From positions 1 to 35,522 of the forward strand of contig CALKHV010000032.1 of NCBI GenBank assembly GCA_937988865.1: a stretch of DNA of 35,522 nucleotides, given 5' to 3'. A program made the position numbers and the translations under genes. Shown one piece after another: positions 31,882-35,522 of this stretch. This DNA is from an uncultured Propionibacteriaceae bacterium. Lineage in GTDB: Bacteria > Actinomycetota > Actinomycetes > Propionibacteriales > Propionibacteriaceae. Within the stretch, counting starts at the first letter, position 1; each line of letters begins with the position of its first letter. The notes below the pieces were generated by a model. That model was not told where the DNA came from, did not search any database, and saw nothing but the letters and a program-made list of their open reading frames with translations.

Positions 31882-33213
31882 TTACGCCGTCGGCGGACCC
31901 CACCGGGCGTCGACGGGAGCCGGCGAAAGAGCGGGACGCCGCCAGAATCGAGGCAGTTCGATGCGGGCACCCACTGTGTCGGAGATCGCAAGCGGACGCA
32001 GTCCGTCGAGTTGGAGGATGAGTTCCTTCGCGCGTTCGGTGCCCGACGCGTCGATCAAACCACGGGTCATCGAGTCACGCAGATAGGCCAACTCGGTCAT
32101 CGACCGCAGCATCCGCTGGGTCGCGAGGAACGTGCCCGGGCCGCGGGTGAGGGCGACGAGCGCGATCCAGAACCGACGCCGGACGCTGCTGAACACGATC
32201 GGATCGCGGGGGCTGAGCCATCCCATACGGACGAAGTCGGTGAGCCTCGCGCGGATGCGCACACCCTCCTTGAACACGTTGCCGAGCAGGAAGCCGGCGA
32301 CACTCAACACGAGTCCGAGTGCGATGAAATACATGATCATCAGTTGCCGCCGGTCGCCCACCACGGAGGCGGTGCCGTTGAATGCCATGTGCCCGAGCGC
32401 GGCGAGGCAGAAGCCGGTCACAGGGGCGATGATGCGCACGAGCTTACTGCGCGAGCGGAGGCCGACCGCGAGGCCGACACCGGTCATGGTCGTGAACAGC
32501 GGATGGCCGAACGACGTGTAGAGGCCGCGGGTGCGCACCAGCGACTGGATGGCGGCCTCGGCGTCCCCGGTCTGGATGACGACCGACGAGTACGTGATCG
32601 CGCGCAGGTAGTAGACGATGTTCTCGGTGAAGGCGAAGCCGATGGCCGAGAGACCGGCCAGGGCGACGGACTGCAGGATGCTGACGATGCGGTAACGCAC
32701 CAGTACGGCCAGCGCGAAGAGGATGGTCGCCTTCGCGGCCTCTTCGACGAACGGGGCCACGAACACTGCCGGACGCGAGCCCGCCCCCGGGTCTCCCCCG
32801 CCGGTCACCATCAGAAGTTCACCGGCCCAGGTGTTGATGTAGAGGCTGGCCCAGGTCGAGATGCAGGCACCCCAACCGAACGCCACCACCCACCACAGCA
32901 GTCGCTGGGGCCTGAACCGGTCGAGTGCCATGAAGATCAGCGACCAGACCAGGGCAGTCGGCCACGCGTACCCCGCGGCGCGTTTGACCATCCTCATCGT
33001 GACACCGGGGATCGTGATGTCGCCCTGCTGCTGGTCTTCGTGCAGGAGCAGGTACATGTCGACGAGCGCATAGGCGTAGGCAACGAACAGGAGGAGCAGG
33101 ATCCACGTCCACGGGCTCTTGAGCAGCCGCTTCGCGAGGGGCTGCGAGTGGTCGACGACACGGGGCAGCCCCGACAGCTGGCGAGCCCTGCGCTCCGGCC
33201 TGACGGTGGACAT
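31882..33213 (-). CDS. PrsW family membrane glutamic protease
   Basis: A 443-residue integral membrane protein of the PrsW family. The catalytic motifs are present in order: EEAAK (E157-E158), FAFTENIVYY, FGHPLFTTMTG and LGHMAFNG, spread over about eight membrane segments between residues 35 and 305. The C-terminal 140 residues are cytoplasmic and unlike anything I recognise. Bacillus PrsW cleaves an anti-sigma factor on envelope stress; no sigma or anti-sigma gene is adjacent here, so the target is unknown. A TACTCT -10 box ends six bases before the ATG, indicating a leaderless transcript. The two dynamin-like GTPase genes follow on the same strand after 94 bp. Confidence 0.88.
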   Translation of the reverse strand: MSTVRPERRARQLSGLPRVVDHSQPLAKRLLKSPWTWILLLLFVAYAYALVDMYLLLHEDQQQGDITIPGVTMRMVKRAAGYAWPTALVWSLIFMALDRFRPQRLLWWVVAFGWGACISTWASLYINTWAGELLMVTGGGDPGAGSRPAVFVAPFVEEAAKATILFALAVLVRYRIVSILQSVALAGLSAIGFAFTENIVYYLRAITYSSVVIQTGDAEAAIQSLVRTRGLYTSFGHPLFTTMTGVGLAVGLRSRSKLVRIIAPVTGFCLAALGHMAFNGTASVVGDRRQLMIMYFIALGLVLSVAGFLLGNVFKEGVRIRARLTDFVRMGWLSPRDPIVFSSVRRRFWIALVALTRGPGTFLATQRMLRSMTELAYLRDSMTRGLIDASGTERAKELILQLDGLRPLAISDTVGARIELPRFWRRPALSPAPVDARWGPPTA

Positions 33214-33219
33214 GCGGCA

Positions 33220-33225
33220 AGAGTA
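33220..33225 (-). promoter_or_regulatory. -10 box for the PrsW gene, leaderless type
   Basis: TACTCT on the minus strand is followed by six bases and ATG 33213. The 42-bp repeat copy at 33250 begins 25 bp upstream of it. Confidence 0.45.
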
Positions 33226-33249
33226 CCCGGGGCCGCTGACACCAGTCCG

Positions 33250-33291
33250 GGTGCGCCGAGCGGACTCGGTGGGGGTTCGGGGGAGGTCGCC
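33250..33291. repeat. 42-bp direct repeat, copy 1
   Basis: Identical over 42 bp to 33333-33374. The unit begins GGTGCGCCGAGCGGACTCGG and contains a small hairpin, CCGAG-CGGA-CTCGG, then a G-rich half (GGGGGTTCGGGGGAGG). Here the G-rich half has no complementary partner. The copies flank 41 bp with no gene. Confidence 0.85.
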
Positions 33292-33332
33292 TCGTCCGTT
33301 GCCGCGAGGCAGCCGAGCGCTTTGCGCGAGCC

Positions 33333-33374
33333 GGTGCGCCGAGCGGACTCGGTGGGGGTTCGGGGGAGGTCGCC
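33333..33374. repeat. 42-bp direct repeat, copy 2
   Basis: Perfect second copy of 33250-33291, 83 bp away start to start and 21 bp from the tRNA-Arg 3' end. In this copy the G-rich end is followed by its complement, forming the stem-loop listed at 33360-33383. Copy 1 may therefore be a duplicate of this one. Confidence 0.85.
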
Positions 33375-33383
33375 CTCCCCCGA
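33360..33383 (-). terminator. Stem-loop downstream of tRNA-Arg
   Basis: TCGGGGGAGG pairs perfectly with CCTCCCCCGA around a 4-base loop, 12 bases after the tRNA 3' end. There is no U tract; a TTTGT precedes the stem on the transcript. A likely terminator or processing signal for the tRNA transcript. Confidence 0.5.
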
Positions 33384-33395
33384 CAAACGATTCCG

Positions 33396-33468
33396 CGCCC
33401 CCGGCAGGAATCGAACCTGCGCACGACGGATTAGAAGGCCGCTGCTCTATCCCCTGAGCTACGGGGGC
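33396..33468 (-). tRNA. tRNA-Arg (anticodon TCT)
   Basis: A 73-base cloverleaf on the minus strand. The acceptor GCCCCCG pairs with CGGGGGC; D arm GCTC/GAGC; anticodon loop CTTCTAA with TCT; T arm GCAGG-TTCGATT-CCTGC. No CCA is encoded. The anticodon stem GCGGC/TCCGT has a C31-U39 mismatch and a G27-U43 wobble, which is unusual. It reads AGA, a rare codon in these GC-rich genes. Confidence 0.93.
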
Positions 33469-33477
33469 CGTCCCACG

Positions 33478-33483
33478 AGTCTA
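33478..33483 (-). promoter_or_regulatory. -10 box for tRNA-Arg
   Basis: TAGACT on the minus strand lies nine bases before the tRNA 5' end, placing the transcription start about two bases upstream of the mature tRNA. Confidence 0.45.
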
Positions 33484-33513
33484 GCGAGCAGGGCCACCCA
33501 GCTGGTTCGGGCG

Positions 33514-33519
33514 TAGCCT
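33514..33519 (+). promoter_or_regulatory. -10 box for the MFS gene, leaderless type
   Basis: TAGCCT is followed by six bases and GTG 33526. This argues against the in-frame GTG at 33520, which touches the box. Confidence 0.45.
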
Positions 33520-33525
33520 GTGGAG

Positions 33526-34731
33526 GTGCCGGACGCCGATCTCACCAACCTCACCAGGGCGGAATGGCGACGGATCGGCATCTCGGGGTACGGCCCGACC
33601 CTGGTGGCGTCCATCGGTTTCGGAGCGGTGATTCCACTCGTCGCACTCGCAGCGCGAGACCTCGGCGCGACGGTCGGTCAGGCTGCTTTCGTCACCGCCC
33701 TGCTGGGAATCGGCCAGCTCATCGCGGACCTCCCAGCGGGCACCATCGCGGAGCGTCTGGGTGAGAAGTGGGCCATCGTGCTCGCCTGTCTGGTCGACGC
33801 CGTTGCCCTCTCCGTGATGTGGTGGACCGACAATCTCATCGTGCTCGGAGCTGCGGTGACCGTGCAGGGCATGGCCGGCGCGATCTTCGCCCTTGCCCGG
33901 CAGGTGTACCTGACCGAGGCCATTCCATTGCGATTTCGCGCGCGGGCGTTGTCGAGCCTGGGCGGGGTGTTCAGGATCGGTTTCCTCGTCGGCCCGCTGG
34001 CGGGTGCCTGGATCATCGGACGCTGGTCATTGTCCGCAGCCTTCGCCTTCGCAGCCCTCACGAGCGTCATCGCCGCCGTGATCACTCTCGCGCTCCCTGA
34101 CCTGCCCGACCGTGCGTCCCCGGGTGTCGTCCGCCGGCGTGTCGGGCTGCTCACCGTCGTGCGCGACCACCGGCGGGTGCTGGCCACGCTGGGCGTCGGC
34201 GTCCTCGCCATCATGCTGGTCCGCACCGCGCGGCAGACGATCCTGCCCTTGTGGTGCGATGCCCACGGCATTTCGCCCGCGACCACGTCGCTGATCTTCG
34301 CAGTGTCGATGGGCTTCGACGTCCTGCTCTTCCTTCCCGGAGGCGTGCTGATCGACCGCTTCGGACGCTGGTGGGGCTCAGTTCCGTCGATCACCGCGAT
34401 GGGGATGGGTTTCCTCCTGCTCGTCTTCGCCCATGCACCGTGGTCGATCGTCGCCGTCGCGGCGTTCCTCGGCGTCGCCAACGGACTGTCCTCAGGCATC
34501 GTGATGACCCTCGGCTCGGACGCGTCACCGGCCGAGGGACGCGCGCAGTTCCTGTCGGTGTGGCGTCTCTTCTCCGACACCGGGAACGCCGTCGGGCCGT
34601 TGGTCATCACCGCCATCACGGCGTTCGCCCCCCTCGCGACGGCCGTGGCCTCACTCGGGTTCATCGCGCTCGCGGGCGGCGGGTGGCTGGCGCATCACGT
34701 CCCCGGACGCCCGACACGCGGGAGGCAATAG
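33526..34731 (+). CDS. Major facilitator superfamily transporter
   Basis: A 401-residue integral membrane protein with about twelve hydrophobic segments in two halves. It has MFS features: a motif-A-like loop between segments 2 and 3 (PAGTIAERLGEKW), a central cytoplasmic loop with many Arg residues (RRRVGLLTVVRDHRR), and a matching loop in the second half (PGGVLIDRFGRWWG). The general look is that of a drug or metabolite exporter, but the substrate cannot be read. I start at GTG 33526, six bases after TAGCCT; GTG 33520 is also in frame. There is no Shine-Dalgarno. Its stop is one base before the oligoribonuclease GTG at 34733. Confidence 0.9.
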   Translation: MPDADLTNLTRAEWRRIGISGYGPTLVASIGFGAVIPLVALAARDLGATVGQAAFVTALLGIGQLIADLPAGTIAERLGEKWAIVLACLVDAVALSVMWWTDNLIVLGAAVTVQGMAGAIFALARQVYLTEAIPLRFRARALSSLGGVFRIGFLVGPLAGAWIIGRWSLSAAFAFAALTSVIAAVITLALPDLPDRASPGVVRRRVGLLTVVRDHRRVLATLGVGVLAIMLVRTARQTILPLWCDAHGISPATTSLIFAVSMGFDVLLFLPGGVLIDRFGRWWGSVPSITAMGMGFLLLVFAHAPWSIVAVAAFLGVANGLSSGIVMTLGSDASPAEGRAQFLSVWRLFSDTGNAVGPLVITAITAFAPLATAVASLGFIALAGGGWLAHHVPGRPTRGRQ

Positions 34732-34734
34732 GGT
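34729..34734 (+). promoter_or_regulatory. Possible -10 box inside the MFS stop, before orn
   Basis: TAGGGT overlaps the MFS stop codon and is followed by seven bases and GTG 34742, the in-frame alternative orn start. If used, orn would have its own leaderless transcript beginning at NDFLVWIDCEMTG. Confidence 0.35.
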
Positions 34735-35401
34735 GGCTGGCGTGAATGATTTTCTCGTGTGGATCGACTGCGAGATGACCGGCCTCGACCTGGCATCGGA
34801 CGCCCTGATCGAGGTTGCCGTGCTCGTCACCGACGGTAACCTCGACGTCCTTGGCGACGGGGTCGACGTCCTCATCTCACCCCCGACCGGGGCCCTCGAG
34901 CAGATGGGCGACTTCGTGCGTGACATGCACACCAAGTCGGGACTGCTCGACGAACTGGCGTCCGGGGTCACCATGGACGAGGCACAGCAGCGCGTCCTCG
35001 ACTACGTCAAAGCTTGGGTGCCGACGGCACGTCGGGCACCCCTCGCCGGCAACACCATCGGGACCGATCGCGCGTTCCTCGCGCGTGACATGCCCGAACT
35101 GGAGTCGTGGGTGCACTATCGCAACGTCGACGTCTCGAGCATCAAGGAACTCGCCCGCCGCTGGTTCCCCAGGGCTTACTACCAGTCGCCGGCGAAGGGC
35201 GGGAACCACCGCGCGCTCGCCGACATCCAGGAGTCGATCGAGGAACTGCGGTTCTACCGCGAGGCGGTCTTCGTTCCACCGCCCGGTCCGAGCACCGGGG
35301 CCGCGAAACTGATCGCGCGTCGCCACCAGGGGACGCTGACCGGCAACCGTCCCGCGGACGCCGAACCGATTTCCCCCTCCGGTGACGAAACGCTAGACTG
35401 A
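34733..35401 (+). CDS. orn: Oligoribonuclease, DEDDh 3'-5' exonuclease
   Basis: Degrades 2- to 5-mer RNAs, including pGpG, to mononucleotides in the cytoplasm. The 222-residue protein has the DEDDh set: D12 and E14 in WIDCEMTGLD, the central GNTIGTDRAFLARDMPEL with its Asp, and NHRALADI carrying the His and last Asp. VDVSSIKELARRWFP is a family hallmark. The C-terminal 30 residues are loose and variable. Two starts are possible. GTG 34733 has GGAGG seven bases upstream, while GTG 34742 follows a TAGGGT box and matches the mycobacterial N-terminus better. I list the first. It follows the MFS gene by one base. Confidence 0.94.
   Translation: MAGVNDFLVWIDCEMTGLDLASDALIEVAVLVTDGNLDVLGDGVDVLISPPTGALEQMGDFVRDMHTKSGLLDELASGVTMDEAQQRVLDYVKAWVPTARRAPLAGNTIGTDRAFLARDMPELESWVHYRNVDVSSIKELARRWFPRAYYQSPAKGGNHRALADIQESIEELRFYREAVFVPPPGPSTGAAKLIARRHQGTLTGNRPADAEPISPSGDETLD
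35394..35399 (+). promoter_or_regulatory. -10 box for tRNA-His
   Basis: TAGACT overlaps the end of orn and predicts transcription from about 35406, leaving a precursor leader of about 40 bases before the tRNA. The hexamer is the same as before tRNA-Arg. The -35 (TTCCCC, 17-bp spacing) is weak. Confidence 0.35.
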
Positions 35402-35446
35402 TCCAGCTGTTCTGGCCCCCGGCAACGGGTTCCGCCGGATAGGCGT

Positions 35447-35520
35447 GGTGGGTATAGCTCAGTTGGTAGAGCTCCTGGTTGTGGTCCAGGCGGTCGCGGG
35501 TTCAAGTCCCGTTACTCACC
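35447..35520 (+). tRNA. tRNA-His (anticodon GTG)
   Basis: The cloverleaf has the extra G at position -1 (35447), diagnostic of tRNA-His, and acceptor GTGGGTA/TACTCAC. D arm GCTC/GAGC, anticodon loop TTGTGGT with GTG, T arm GCGGG-TTCAAGT-CCCGT and discriminator C at 35520. The next two bases are CC and the window ends there, so an encoded CCA cannot be confirmed. Confidence 0.95.
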
Positions 35521-35522
35521 CC

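Noticed and set aside
33250..33374. The 42-bp repeats as an integration att-site pair
   Set aside because: They do not match the tRNA 3' end and enclose only 41 bp, with no integrase nearby.

Overview
The window is high-GC DNA from an actinobacterium. Supporting signs are GC-ending codons, many GTG starts, 4-base overlapping stop/start pairs, an actinobacterial-type CoaBC, PrsW, EttA and oligoribonuclease genes, and many -10 boxes placed 6-9 bases before a start codon, as in leaderless transcripts. A member of the Propionibacteriales is my best guess, from overall feel only. Every kilobase is gene-dense. I see no phage genes, insertion sequences or CRISPR arrays.

Layout. 1-3130: the 3' part of a beta-glucuronidase gene followed one base later by 6-phosphogluconate dehydrogenase. 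3165-10023: the most unusual block, two divergent versions of a predicted peptide-ligase system. Leftward: circularly permuted ATP-grasp, alpha-E protein, transglutaminase-like protein. Rightward: a degenerate ATP-grasp fused to alpha-E, then a second transglutaminase-like protein. They share a 103-bp intergenic region with an 18-bp palindrome. 10048-13238: a small unknown protein, a tandem hotdog thioesterase and a long-chain acyl-CoA synthetase. 13390-16699: a MarR regulator and a large FAD/Fe-S oxidoreductase. 16700-20244: an AI-2E family membrane protein, an NRDE protein, CoaBC and a half-length SRPBCC-like protein. 20262-25791: a complete peptide ABC importer operon (lipoprotein, two permeases, fused double ATPase). 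25942-33213, all leftward: EttA, an SSB paralogue, two dynamin-like GTPases and a PrsW-type membrane protease. 33250-35522: paired 42-bp repeats, tRNA-Arg(TCT), an MFS transporter, oligoribonuclease and tRNA-His(GTG).

How the genes work together. The ATP-grasp, alpha-E and transglutaminase genes are tightly coupled by overlapping codons and probably make or modify a peptide; family knowledge points to amide-bond formation, but substrate and product are unknown. The acyl-CoA synthetase and thioesterase are coupled and face the MarR gene, suggesting controlled acyl-CoA metabolism. The two GTPases overlap by one base and probably remodel membrane together, with PrsW upstream on the same strand. 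Two window-wide patterns stand out: a recurring leaderless-promoter arrangement and strong over-representation of the hexamer GGACGC/GCGTCC.
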